DNA from: Tetraselmis striata
Lineage: Eukaryota; Chlorophyta; Chlorodendrophyceae; Chlorodendrales; Chlorodendraceae
Direction of reading: 5' to 3'
Assembly (NCBI GenBank): GCA_006384855.1
Contig: VCJN01001070.1
Location: forward strand, 62,001-126,000
Length of the DNA stretch: 64,000 nt
Of the stretch, positions 42,435 to 53,576 are shown piece by piece (the stretch's first letter is position 1; the number at the start of each line of letters is the position of its first letter). A program made the translations under genes and the position numbers. The notes under the pieces were generated by a model. The model did not search any database. It had not been told where the DNA came from and worked only from the letters and a program-made list of their open reading frames with translations.

Positions 42435-42854
42435 GGCGGGTGGTATCTTGCCGCATCTTGCGCGGCGTCCGCGGGTCGTAGTCGTTCTCATCGTCGTGAT
42501 TATGGTGACGTCAGCATGACCGCGAACGAGTAAGCAAATAAGCAATTTATTAGGGGGTTCCCGCGTCAAATTGCAACGCCATATTGCAACGATACGCGGT
42601 ACACGTCAGCCGTACGCCCGCGTACGCACCAAAATGCAACGCTCGCGGCGTTGCATTTTGGCTGAAACTGCAACGAGCGACTACTTCTGCAACGTCTGAG
42701 TTTGACCGTGATCTGGGTAGTCGCGGATACGGGTACGGGTGGATCCCGTACCCGGTCACCACCTGCCGGGACTCCGCCGGCGCCTGCGCCATTTCAAAAC
42801 TGCTCGCAGCTCCCCGCCTCTCCCCCAGTCACCGCAGCAAAACCCGGCACCACC

Positions 42855-43157
42855 ATGGCGGAATCCACTCAGGAGACGGCAGACGTAAAGAAGGAGAGCG
42901 CTCAGGGTGCGTCCCACGTGTGGAAACGGCGTTGGCAGTCGGACGTCCTGTGGATCGCGGCGCTGCTGACCGCCGCGGATCGTGCCAAGGTTGCTGCGCA
43001 CTGGCGCGACACCAACCCACACGGCAAGAAGCTAGCTATGGAGGCTCGCCTGTACGACGCGCTCAAGGAAGACTGCCCTCCGCACACGGAGGAGCTCCCT
43101 TCGGGGCGGTCGCTGCTGCACCACACGGAGCACATCCTCCAGCTGGCTCTCCTCTAA
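42855..43157 (+). CDS. second ORF of the Harbinger element
   Basis: 101 codons from ATG 42855 (MAESTQETADVKKESAQG) to TAA 43157. The middle, HVWKRRWQSDVLWIAALLT followed by a basic-acidic helix, has the Trp spacing loosely expected of a Myb/SANT-like DNA-binding ORF2, which PIF/Harbinger elements use with the transposase. That identity is not secure. Its 3' end overlaps the 3' end of the transposase frame antisense by about 125 bases. Confidence 0.4.
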   Translation: MAESTQETADVKKESAQGASHVWKRRWQSDVLWIAALLTAADRAKVAAHWRDTNPHGKKLAMEARLYDALKEDCPPHTEELPSGRSLLHHTEHILQLALL

Positions 43158-43910
43158 AATTCTGCTGTCGCCACGCCGACCTTGGATAGGACCTGTAAGG
43201 TAAGTGATAAGTCCGTCTGGCACAGCAACAATTTGATATTTCAAACCGTGTTTTTTCTTGTGTCCAGAGTATATCGCTTCCTGACTGTATTTCACACGAC
43301 GACATCCACGCAAAGTGCAGTCGATGAACCCGAAGACAGGCAGCATCACCCCCGACTTCCGCTGGATGGCACGCACGTATCCTGGCAGCCTGCTGTCGAG
43401 CGCACCGGTCATAACGACGTGGCCCCATCGCTGCGTGAGCCACTTCACCATGTGCGTGCATATCTTCGAGATACGCTTCGGATTCATGCGAAGCTTCGCC
43501 CCCAGGCTGTGCGCAGCGCCTGCCGTTCCTAGCCGTGCCAGCAAAACCAGCAAGCCGGTCGTTCCTGTGAACTTGCCTTGCCTACTTTCGCAGCGAAGCA
43601 CATCAGGGATCTTCAGGTGCTCCAGCAGCTGGTCGAATACCTCAGGGCGGCACCGGTACGTGTCTTGAAAGAGCGCCTCGTCAACGCGCTCTACGGCGAG
43701 GTCAATGTTTAGCCGGTTGAGGTGGGACGGCCAGGCTCGGGATACGGGGCGCATGAGGCGACGCAGGCGGCGGCGGTGCCGAATGGTGCGCTGCAGGAAT
43801 ATAGCTGCGAGCTCCGGCTCAGGCGCGGAAATGGACAGTAGCCGAATCGCCCGTGACAGCGCCGTCCGGGCCTGGTGCACCTCGGCCGCGTTGCCTATTA
43901 GACGGCCCAT
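43032..43910 (-). CDS. PIF/Harbinger DDE transposase, probably C-terminally truncated
   Basis: ATG 43910 is chosen; the frame is open to the TIR but lacks an earlier ATG. It has the N-terminal helical region (TYRCRPEVFDQLLEHLKIPD), a helix-turn-helix-like part (LRMNPKRISKICTHMVKWL), the first catalytic Asp in VFGFIDCTLRG and the second in GPIQGRRGDSRILEESQL. The expected third acidic residue, usually in a GDsgYp-like block 40-60 residues on, is missing: the frame instead runs through ORF2 antisense and ends RRAVFLERVVQASLHS. The transposase is likely inactive unless spliced to another exon. DDE enzymes of this family cut at the TIRs and insert into 3-bp targets. Confidence 0.75.
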   Translation of the reverse strand: MGRLIGNAAEVHQARTALSRAIRLLSISAPEPELAAIFLQRTIRHRRRLRRLMRPVSRAWPSHLNRLNIDLAVERVDEALFQDTYRCRPEVFDQLLEHLKIPDVLRCESRQGKFTGTTGLLVLLARLGTAGAAHSLGAKLRMNPKRISKICTHMVKWLTQRWGHVVMTGALDSRLPGYVRAIQRKSGVMLPVFGFIDCTLRGCRRVKYSQEAIYSGHKKKHGLKYQIVAVPDGLITYLTGPIQGRRGDSRILEESQLEDVLRVVQQRPPRRELLRVRRAVFLERVVQASLHS

Positions 43911-44140
43911 GACGTAGGGTGCAGGGTTGTAGCGATTACCCGCGTGAAGTCGCGTGGGGCGCGAAAGATTGTGAGCTGCCAGAAGGGTGGTGGCGGCAGG
44001 GTGATGTGACGCATGCCGGCGCCGGTACCGGTATATACCCGCAGCAGTTGTAACGATTACATCATGACTCGGACACCGCGCGACGTGGCGGTATATTATG
44101 CGTTGCAATATGGCGTTGCAATTTGACGCGGGAACCCCCT

Positions 44141-45063
44141 ATTATGTTATAATACCCCATGCAGCAGTACACAGGTATCATCGACCGCTACTGTAGTAAG
44201 TATGGAACACATTTACCCGTACGGACGCGGTACGGTACATTTATATCCGGTAAATTATGAGGGCAGGATTGATACTGCTACCTCGTATTACCGACGTATT
44301 AAAACCCGTATTACCGCCGGGTAGTCGTACCGCCTACCCGGACGTACACTCGCGATACGCGATGGCAGTCCATACGTGAGTGCTACAGAGGAGAAGACGA
44401 TGATAATTGCAAAACAATACGGAAAGTATGCGAAATATTTGGGAGCTCAGCAACAGACCAACAGACGTGCACAGTCGGCGCGACACTACAACAGCGGGAA
44501 ATAACGGCGGCTGACGAGCCGTCATGTCGGCATTCGCTGATTTTCCGGCTTGCTATCGCGCCGATTCTTCTGTGCAATTACTTTTGTGTACGACCTTTGT
44601 ACCCTGAGACCGGCTACGGCTTCCGACTCGAGCAGTCGTTGAACGGCTTTTGACCTCCCACCTTGGCACAACCGAGGCCGCTTGCAGCCTCCCCAACTCC
44701 TCCCCCTCGTCGGACGTCAAACCCGGGGCACTGGATACGTCGGCGAGGACTGACGTGGGGAGTGCACAGCGTATCGCGTGCTTCTGACCATCCTGCACCG
44801 GCAGGTGCGGTTCGTAAGCGGTATCCACCTGGTCTCCGCTGCGAGGCAGTCGGAACGCTCGTGGAATATCTTGCGCCCGATGTCGGAACAGACGAAGACC
44901 GTCATGATCGAGGTCCGGTGTGACGAGGTGCGCTGTCGGACCGCTGCTGCCTAGCTCTATCGGGGGACAGGGGTCCCTGCGATGCTCAGTCCCACGCCTG
45001 GCTCCGTGAGACTGACCCTGTGCGTCCGGGCGATGCTTCCCCTCTAACTGTTTTTTTACAACT
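44141..45063. other. intergenic, no recognised gene
   Basis: The DNA is AT-rich with CGGTAC words near the transposon and GC-rich nearer the transporter gene. ORFs on both strands lack recognisable domains. Confidence 0.45.
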
Positions 45064-46611
45064 ATGCTGCCGCAGGGCGGCAGACTGAGCGCGGCGCCGG
45101 GTCGGGAGCAGCAGGAACCGTCCAAAGAAGGGCAACAGCCTAGCAGCGGTCCGGGGACACCTTGCGTCCTGGGTATCCCCATCAAGGGGAGCAAGGCGTT
45201 CCAGTTCGGCGTGCTGGCCGCGGGGTGCGTCGCGGCGCTTGTCCCCCGCTTAGCCCGAGGGTTTTTTTTTGGGAGGGGGGGGGGGGGGGGGCGGCAGGGA
45301 AGGGAGGGGGCAGACAGCTCTCAGTAGCACCCCGCTGACACGTTTTGGGCGCCCCTTTCCCGCCTGTGCAGGTCACTGGTGTCCGCCATCGGCTTTTCAA
45401 CGCTGCAGGAGCGCGTGTTCAGGTGCGGACAGAGCATGCCCCCACCCACATCCTGACCCCATCCTCACGCGTTGCCCATGTCCTGCCACACTCTAAGCCG
45501 ATTCAATACGCGTTGCTCCATAGCGCTGACCCGTCTCCGCCGCTGCCGCAGGATCCCCGGCTTCTCCTACGGGGGCTGGATGACAGTGCTGACGTACATC
45601 ACGTACACCTTCTGCGCACTGTCTGAGCGGGTGCTCACTAATGACAACAAGCGCAACAGCTCCATCAAGGTCCGGGACCTGCCCTCCTCACGCTTGTAGC
45701 TGCATGCATCTTGGTTTGGCACACAAATCAGAGTGGCGGCGGTGCTGAACCCCCCCCCCCCCCCCCCCCCCCCCTTTCTTTCTTTCATCCAGGACTATGC
45801 GATGGTGTCCATCCTCACCATGTCGGGCCTGTACCTGACCAACTTATCGCTCAACTACTTGGACTACGCCACGCGCGTCATCTTCAAGTCCAGCAAGGTC
45901 ATCCCGGTGATGGTGTTTGGCGTGCTAGTGCAGCGCCGCAAGTACTCCTGGCAGCAGTACTGCGCGGGCGTGCTGCTGGTGGCGGGCATCTCCTCCTTCA
46001 CGCTGGGAGACAAGGCGATGTCCCCGTCCTTCTCCGTCATTGGCGTGGCGCTCATCTCCTTTGCGCTCGTGTGCGACGCGCTCACCTCCAACCTCGAGGA
46101 GAAGCTGTTCTTCCGCAAGGACAAGCCTAGTTCCGAGCCGGAGGTCATCCTGTACACAAGCCTCTTCGGCGGCGTTGCCTCTCTCATCGTCACCGTGCTC
46201 ACGGGCGAGTTTGGCCCCGCACTCGCTCACTCCTCCATCTACACTGAGACCACGCCCTACATCTGCGGCTTCTCGGTGCTGGGCTACCTCAGCGTCACCT
46301 TCATCTTGAAGCTGATACAGCACTTTGACGCCACCTCCACCGAGATCGTCAAGAGCATGCGCAAGGTGCTGCAGGTGGTCATGAGCTTCATTATCTACGC
46401 CAAGCCGCTCAACTCCAGGATCCTAGCGGGAGGTATCCTCGTGACGGTGGCCATCCTGTGGTTTCAGAAGTGCTCCGGCAAGGGGAAGAAGCACGCGTCG
46501 CCAAGCCCCGTCCAGCCCGAGCTGGCCGCTGAGGTCATGCCGCTGAAAGGCAGTCAGAACGGCGAGTACCTCAGCCCACGCCACAGCCACAACACTAGCG
46601 AACGCGCCTAG
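45064..46611 (+). CDS. SLC35B-type nucleotide-sugar/PAPS transporter
   Basis: Four exons, 45064-45224, 45372-45422, 45552-45669 and 45793-46611, join in phases 2, 2 and 0 to 382 residues ending in TAG. The product is a multi-pass membrane protein of the UAA/SLC35B family. Diagnostic parts are GFSTLQERVFR, SYGGWMTVLTYITYTFCAL, LSLNYLDYATRVIFKSSKVI, GVALISFALVCDALTSNLEE and FDATSTEIVKSMRKVLQVV. Closest by memory are the Golgi PAPS transporters SLC35B2/B3, which import the sulfate donor for sulfation in the secretory lumen. Substrate is inferred from KSSKVIPVM and MRKVLQ; UDP-sugar transport cannot be excluded. The 50-residue hydrophilic N-terminus is cytosolic. The Lys-rich tail GKGKKHA may be an ER/Golgi retrieval signal. 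Confidence 0.85.
45275..45291 (+). repeat. G17 homopolymer
   Basis: In transporter intron 1, preceded by T9. Confidence 0.9.
45750..45774 (+). repeat. C25 homopolymer
   Basis: In transporter intron 3, followed by TTTCTTTCTTTCATCCAG and exon 4: part of the polypyrimidine tract. Confidence 0.9.
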
Positions 46612-47453
46612 CATCATCGTGCACGCCCCTGCCTAACACCAGACATGTGCCTAGGTCACAGATGCACACTCTAAGCGCGACCACAAGGGTGCGCGCAGTC
46701 GAGGGAAATGAAATGACCCCATTCATATCGCCCCAACGGGCATGCAAAATTAAGAATAATCAGTTGCTTCAAGTTGGAGCCATATTTTGCTGCTCAAGCA
46801 TGTCAGGCCTCGTGCAATAGCGGCACGCAGACCTCAAATGAATAGGAATGGATTGTTCATGCTGCTGCTGGCGGGCTTGCTACGGGCACGGAATTGTTTT
46901 TTGCTGGGGGCGCTCATGTACAGTGCACCATTGAACCTCGTAGAGCAGGAGACCCAATAACCACCAAATGGCGAGGCAGCCTCAGCCAATCATCGGGGCT
47001 ATTACAAACGTGCAGGAATAATTGATACCGTTGTGATGTATACTGCGGAGGGCGTGAGCACCAAGACCACAATGTTGTTGCACCTACAAGCACAGGATCG
47101 ACATACCCACACCTGGAGACAAACACAAACTACATGGAATATGCAGAAACTTCGCGTAGATCGAAGCGGCTATCTCTAGGAAAGGCGCCCAAGCAACCCA
47201 ATGACGCAAGATCCTGCATGATGGCATGTTCAAGAGTCTCTGAGCAAGAGGGTCATACACTTGACCGACAATACATACACGAGTGCTGGTGTTCGTTGCA
47301 GCTTCACCTGGCGGGGGTACAAGTGATCAAGGCCCCTCGCAATCTTGGTTTGAGCTATCCCCGCAGCCGTGGTTGGGTTGCTGCCGCAGAAGGTGGCTGC
47401 TGACGGTATACATGATCGGGGGGTAGGGTGAGAGACAGCATCAGAGTACCAGA
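46612..47453. other. intergenic, no recognised gene
   Basis: 3' flank of the transporter gene. ORFs are short and without domains. Confidence 0.4.
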
Positions 47454-47897
47454 CTAGATGCGATTTAGCGCTACATGGAAGGCGTGATGCCCCTTGCGCA
47501 TGTTTGGCCGAAGGGGCGCCTTCCTCTGCCACACACCAGTGCCGAGTCGGCACACAACGAGGGTGAGGTCCGGCACCGAAGGGCCGGTGTGGGTCACCTC
47601 CAAGAAGTACTGCACTTCCCCAACTTACACGTGGTTGTCATGCTGGTCCACCTCGGCACGCATGTCTCGAAGTATGGTATGCTTGCCGTACTCATCAGTG
47701 GGCACCCACTGCTCGTCCCATGTACTGTTCTTGAACAGCACATGCCTCCGTGTCTTGGGCTTCTCATGCACAAATAACCTGCATGTGTGAGTATACCAAA
47801 ACTCGGCAGCATATGGCAACACTACGTAGCCAGTTTGGAGTCGGGCGTGGGGGAGGGGTGCCTTGATCCAAAAGTTATGCTTCCGTCCTTGTGTCAT
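47454..47897 (-). pseudogene. broken unknown ORF, possibly a DNA-transposon remnant
   Basis: The - strand frame has protein-like composition: EFWYTHTCRLFVHEKP, then FKNSTWDEQWVPTDEYGKH and MRAEVDQHDNHV, TAA at 47625-47627, then in the same frame VGEVQYFLEVTHTGPSVPD and LTLVVCRLGTGVW. Reading straight through the TAA gives a natural continuation, so the stop is probably a point mutation. A 21-base in-frame micro-intron (GT...AG, 47610-47630) is the alternative. The FxLEVT and LVVCRL parts loosely recall the C-terminus of Tnp2/CACTA-type ORFs. Not recognised with confidence. Confidence 0.35.
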
Positions 47898-49889
47898 TGT
47901 GTACGTTACTTAGGAATGATGTCCCCTCCCCTATCTTGCACTGGTGATTCAGGTTGTACCTGCAGGGTAGTGCAACACCCTCATCAATCATAATCAACGA
48001 TCATAACAAATCCTTTTCGACCGCAGATAAGTGTTGAATAGACTCCTGTCCGTTGATTTCACAAACCATATTTCCTTTGCTAGCGCGGCCTGGGGCAGCA
48101 GGGCGCCAACGCGCCGCGGCCGGGAACAGCCGGGTAACAACGCGCAACAGGGTAGCAACGCGCAGCAAGGTACGGTCGCGGTAGGCAGTAGGCAGTTCAC
48201 ATGGTAGTAGAAAGTTGCGTATATATCCGGAAACCCGAACATGCTGCGTTAAGATTCTGACCTATTACCTGCGTTAAGATTCCGACTAAATGGGGGTTAG
48301 GCGGGGAGCTTGAGACCTACGGTACCGTTGGCCGGTGCGTCGTCACGGAGCTTGTGAGGCGTTAAAGTACAGCGTGGCGAAACCCGAAGCGATTACGGGT
48401 ACACGTGCAAGGCGCGATGTGGGTCCAATGTACCATGGGAATGGCACAACAGCAGGCTACTGGTAGCATATTATGGAACGCGGTGAGCCGGGCAGCATGT
48501 CATCATTGCGATTACTGAGCCTAGCAGTAAAGTGGCAATTACACGGGAGATACGCCCATTCCCTGGGAAAATCGCGATTACGTGCCATTACTACAGTCTA
48601 ATTACAAGACAGTCCGAGAGGCTGGTGGAATCCGACAAGTTGGGGGAAAGCCGCCGCTGCAAGACCTCGTCCATGACCCGCAGTAAGGCAATCTTGTGTA
48701 TGTTTCCTCTGGCAATGTGAATGTACGCACGTCTCAAAGCACGATCGTTCATCACGCGACCAAAAGCGTGTCGCCAGCTTGCACCTGGAAGGACCACCCG
48801 CCCCGATGGCCCGCCACCCACCCACTGCACCCCATTTGCGGCGCCCGTGTTGTTCCGCCGAGCGTTCCACGAGCCTGACTCGGTCGCACTTGCCTCCGGG
48901 ACCGGTTTCTAGCCTTCGTGTGGGCCTAGCTAGTGCGGCTAACGTGATCATGCTACTGGTGATCATGTGCTAAAGGTCATGGCGCCATGGCGCGGTCGAG
49001 TCCGGTCATACCCGGTGTGTGCAACGTGACCAACAGCCGGCGATCTTACGCAACCGCGCGGCGCAGAGGCCATGGGCGGTGTTAGGGGGGAGGTGATCTA
49101 GCTACGGAGTAGGTGGTAGCGATGCTGCGATCGGTGTGGGTGCTTGCCACGGTGTGGGCATGGGTCTGTGCCGCAGCTGAATGGCCGGTTTTCAACGCGA
49201 TATCGTAAGAAGTCCCATAAGCGGGATAGGACACTGCTAAGGATGATCCACATTGTGAACCTTACATTTCCGTAACAAAACGATCATATTAACGGCGATA
49301 ATGGTATTATAAGCGGTTTTATAGTGGTAAGCGGTTGTAAACCGTAGAAGCCTATAAACCACTGTCGCCGGCCATCCCGCCTCGACTTTAGCAGGTTGCT
49401 AGCGGCGGCCGCTTTTTCAGGTAGTCGGCTTTTTTTCATCGGCCGCCTAACTATAGAAGTCTCTAGTACCGAGTTTATCGGTGGATTTGTCATCTGGCCT
49501 TTTGTGATTCACATCAGCCTGTACTGTAGCGAGTGCATGTTGCTGTTGGTGGCCGCGGATCCGTCACATCCCGCAGGAGGCCATCCGCAATTTCCTCTTC
49601 GCCTGGTTGCAATCCTTGGGAGTGTCACATCAACCATAGCCACAGCTTCCCGTGTTACCTGTGGTTGGACTAGTGTCGTTTCTCTTTGCGACTCGGGGGT
49701 GAGAGGAGGAGCCGAGTGTACGACAGTCAAGCAAGGATTGCCGACATGCCGGAGTAACACCAAGTACAGGCCAGGGGGTACGCCGCATGCCGGCCGGCGG
49801 TAGTTGGTCGGTCGCAGCGCAGTGTGGCCCGCTGAGGCGCCCGCGTGCCCAGCGGCAGGACTCGCGACGTTTCTCGAGACGGCCGAGGC
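47898..49889. other. intergenic, no recognised gene
   Basis: 2 kb of mixed composition. It contains a compact GCAACGCGC/GGTAACAACGCGC repeat near 48100-48175 and AAGCGGTT/AAACCGTAG inverted words near 49310-49355. No gene seen. Confidence 0.45.
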
Positions 49890-51595
49890 ATGGTGTTTCG
49901 CCCAGGAGGCGGCGCTATGGGGGAGCCGGCGCCACAGGAGTGGCGGAGGCAGCAGCGTGGCCGCAGCGCTCAGTTGGCCGGGCCGGGCGGCAACGGCAAC
50001 AACCCGCTGAACGCCCCACCGCGGGGCAGCTCCGTCGCCGCCGCGGAGTACTACTACAACTTCGGCCGGCCGGCCAGCAGAGGGCAGAGCGCGGGCGTCG
50101 CGAGGCGCGCCGGCACCGTGCCGCAGCTGGCGGCGGCGACGCTGTACGGCGCGGAGGAGCGGGGCCCCGGTCCCGGACAGCTCTTCCTGCGGCGGTGGGG
50201 ACACGCGGACGTCGCAGATGGTCTCAAGGTGCGCCCCCTTCCCCCCTCCATCTCGGACCCCGCACCTCTCAGCCCCTTGTAAGAAAGAGAGTGCAACCTT
50301 CGAAGAAAAATACCAGCCCGCCAGGCGGATTCCCCGGTGTGTGGGAAGGTAGCTGCGCTTCCGAAGGTACCCCATTTGGTATAAGTGGCCACAGCGCCGC
50401 AGACATATGGGTCATCATGACATGGGGGCACGCCCCGGTCAGAGGGGGGCGGGGGGCGGCGGAGGGGCTTTGATTGTTCTACATGGAGCCGTAGACTCAG
50501 TCCTCTTTGGGCGACTATAGGGCGGGTAAAAGGTATTTATAATCTGCCCCAAGTGGGTTCACATAAATGGGGCTCTCCTCAGCAACTCCACCCCCATCTA
50601 CCCAGTTGCCTGGGTTCCCCCACCGGCTGTCGCTTAGCCTGCTTGCTGCGCCCGATCGCCGCCTCCAGGGCAAGGCGTTTGGCACCATTGTGGGCAATGC
50701 GCGCCTCAGGCTCAGCGACGGCGGCCTGCGGGCCGGGGCGTCCGACCTGGGCGTGTTTTGCACGGAAGCAAGCGCAGCGCATCAGCTCAGGGTGGGCGGT
50801 GCTGCGGCGGCCAGCCCCAGGACGGAGGGGCAGGGCGGGCTGCGCGCGGAGCGCTCCGCGCCTGTGCTTGGCACCGACGGCCGCCGCCGTGCCGCGAGCG
50901 TGGCGGCAGCGCACCGCAACCGGGGCGTTGTCAGCGGCGTGGCGCAGCGCAAGGCCAAGGCGCGCTTGGCAGAGCGGCTGGCGGGGCAGCAGACTGGCAG
51001 CGCAGAAGGGGTGGCGGCGTCGGCCGTGGCGGGCAACGGTGAGGATGGCGCGAAGGAGCGGCGGGAGAAGGGCGAGCGGGAGAGGGAGCGGGAGAAGGAG
51101 CGCGCGCGGGACCCGCTGGCCGGGCTGCCGGCGGGGCTCAGCCGCGGCGCGCTTGAGGAGGCGGCGCGGCGGGCGGCGGATCAGGCGGAGGCGGAGGCGC
51201 AGCGCGCCGCGGCAGCTGAGGCGGCGGCAGCGGAGGGCCGGCGGCGGCGAGACGACCTGAGCGCGGGTGAGCAGGGGCAGGTGGCGCAGCTGCTGGGGCG
51301 CATGGTGGCGGCGGTCGCTGCAGCGGAGGCGGTGGGCGGCGCTGCGGAGGCGCTAGAGGAGCACACGGCCACGTGCTTTGCAGTGGAGGCAGCCTCCGCG
51401 CAGGGACGGGTCCGGAAAGGGACGCCCGGGTGTTCGCGGCGACGCATCGGGGCTGCAGCGCAGCGCGCCCACGCGGACCGGCTGGCGCAGCCGTCGTCGC
51501 GGCGCCGCTCTGAGGACTCCGGCAGAAAAGAGGAGGAGGACGGCAGCGCGGAGCGTCTGCGGCAGCACTTCAGACGCCTGAAGAGGGAGCAGCAG
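49890..51595 (+). CDS. Ala/Arg-rich protein, partly coiled coil, unknown function
   Basis: Two exons, 49890-50228 and 50669-51595, join in phase 0 to 422 codons, with the frame open to a GTGAGG donor at 51596. Exon 1 starts MVFRPGGGAMGEP and has a Tyr cluster (AAAEYYYNFGRP). Exon 2 begins GKAFGTIVGNARLRLSDGG and then becomes a long, charged, helix-prone stretch (GEREREREKERARD, EEAARRAADQAEAEAQRAAA) typical of a single alpha-helix or coiled coil. No family was recognised. It may be the 5' part of one gene that continues at 53.6 kb, but the 2-kb gap would be by far the longest intron here. Otherwise its last exon reads on to TGA at 51670. Confidence 0.5.
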
Positions 51596-51670
51596 GTGAG
51601 GCTTGCGTGGTACTACCCTTGGGCATGCGGTGGAAAGGGACGACGGGTCAGGCGGGTAATGAGGCTATGA

Positions 51671-53560
51671 ACTCAAGCTAGCAGCAGCGGCCGTTGTGTG
51701 GCGCGGTCGTACCCCACCCTTAGTTTCCCTTGCCCCCTTAGCTTGTGTTGTGCGCCACATGGGGCTAGGGGCAGGGCGGGGCACAAGTGAGGTACCTCTC
51801 GTCTCCATGGGCTGTGCCCTCACGCCTCGCTTTTGTGCCTTCCCGGGCTGCTCCGGTCCCCTCCCCTCTTTCTTCCCATCTCCCTCCCAGGAGCGCCCGG
51901 CAGCTGACATTGAGGCCTCAGCCTCCTTGGGCCTGGCGCCCTGCCCCGGGTCTTGGGTCAACAAAGGCGCAAACTGGTTCATTCATGCGGTACACTAACT
52001 GCAGTGCATTTACACTGGATACTCGCGTACTTGTCGCGCTTGCCGTTTGTGTGTTCTCATGCTCCCACTACCCATGAGTATTACCAAAGCAATGGGGGCG
52101 CCGGGGGGGAGGGGGGGGGGGGGGGGGCAATATGGTCCATGAGGGCTCAGGATGTCTTTGGAGGATATGCGTAATCTACTGAAGTCATGAAGGCGGCGGC
52201 AAACCGTATCGCGCTTGCTTTCTGGTGTACTACACCTTTCAGGCAGTTCCTTCGCAACTGATGCCACTACCGGTGATCTAGCAAAACCTGCAGTTTGCTG
52301 CTACCCTATATTGTTTTCGTTGGTCGCCGTCAACTAAAACCACATTAGCCGCGCCATGAGGCAGTACGCGACACGGCAGATTCCGTGCCGCTGTGAGCCG
52401 CACAAGATAGCACACACATACCGGGACCGCGGACAGGCGGGCCGCGCTCAACCGAGCGATGCGCTAAGAGATGCGATGCTTGGGGTCGCGCCTTCCCGGC
52501 GTCACGCGCATGTTGTGGGCATCGCCATCTGCTGTGTAGTGGTTGTCTCCTGTCATGGACCGGTTTAAGGTGTGATGTGGGGCTAGTGGACCAGGGGACC
52601 TGTGTTCCTGGTTTGCTGTACGTTGCCATGCGATTTTTTGTTATTGATATGGTCGACGTCCTGCCCATGAGCCCGTGTTATTGTCCTCTTCGTTCTAGGA
52701 ATTCTGGCTTTTAGATCACAGCCGGGACTTACTGAACTGTTGGAACATGGCGGATGGGGACTCTCCCACCTGGACACAAACAAACACGCGGGTTTTGCCA
52801 TTCATGGAACTTCAATCGAATTGGGTATGCTGATTACTTGATGTTAGAGATGTACCACTACCCGACCACCAGCTCATCTGCTTATGTATGGGTTAGCTAG
52901 TTTTATATTACGACTGGAAAGCTGCGCCCTGATTGCGGTTCGCTATTCTGCTGACAAATCCGGACAGATCAAATTAAAAATAATTCAGTGTTTCGCGTTG
53001 TGTCTCATTTATCATGAGAATATCTTGTTCTCATTGAAACATGCTGGGAACATTATAGGATGTTTTCCGTAGTGCATTTTCTAAGCCACTAAGGTACGGT
53101 AACTTTATATAGGTACCATAAATGCCTACAGATACTCTTCTATATATACTATCTGCAAGCAGTCCGTACAGCTGCGTCCTCATATCAAAAGATGCTGCTT
53201 ATACGTCTCGTCGTTCTGGTAGTACTTACATCATTGCAGCACAAGTACACTTGACCACAAATACATCTTCGGTGGGCCAAGGCAAACGAGTACAGCTTTG
53301 CTTGGCTTGAATGGGGAGAGGCAGGTCAGTGCATACGGGTATATTGAGCGGCCACGGGCTGAACCCAGTCACGACCTGGCCTGCAAAGGTGACAGGCGGG
53401 AGCTTCGAAGCAGCTTACGCCCACCGCCGGGTGTCGTGGTCACTGATGCCAATGCCGTCCTTCTCCTTATCCGCCCAACTGTCAGGAGGCAATGCGCCAC
53501 CACGGCGAGTTCCTCGGCGCGGACCGCGTGCCGCACCAGACCGGCGGCGCTCTGATCCGG
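51671..53560. other. long intron or intergenic region
   Basis: GC-rich to about 52560 with a G17 run, then AT-rich to 53300. No convincing exon seen. Confidence 0.4.
52111..52127 (+). repeat. G17 homopolymer
   Basis: In the gap between the two low-complexity coding blocks, preceded by CCGGGGGGGA. Confidence 0.9.
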
Positions 53561-53576
53561 GAGCCATGGGGGTTTG

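Larger units (their letters stand above)
42552..44140. mobile_element. PIF/Harbinger DNA transposon with perfect 40-bp TIRs
   Basis: Left TIR 42552-42591 and right TIR 44101-44140 are exact inverted copies (AGGGGGTTCCCGCGTCAAAT onward). ATT flanks both ends and may be the 3-bp target duplication. The 1.59-kb element carries a - strand transposase and a converging + strand ORF, the two-gene plan of PIF/Harbinger. Perfect TIRs mean recent movement, but the transposase looks C-terminally short. Confidence 0.85.
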
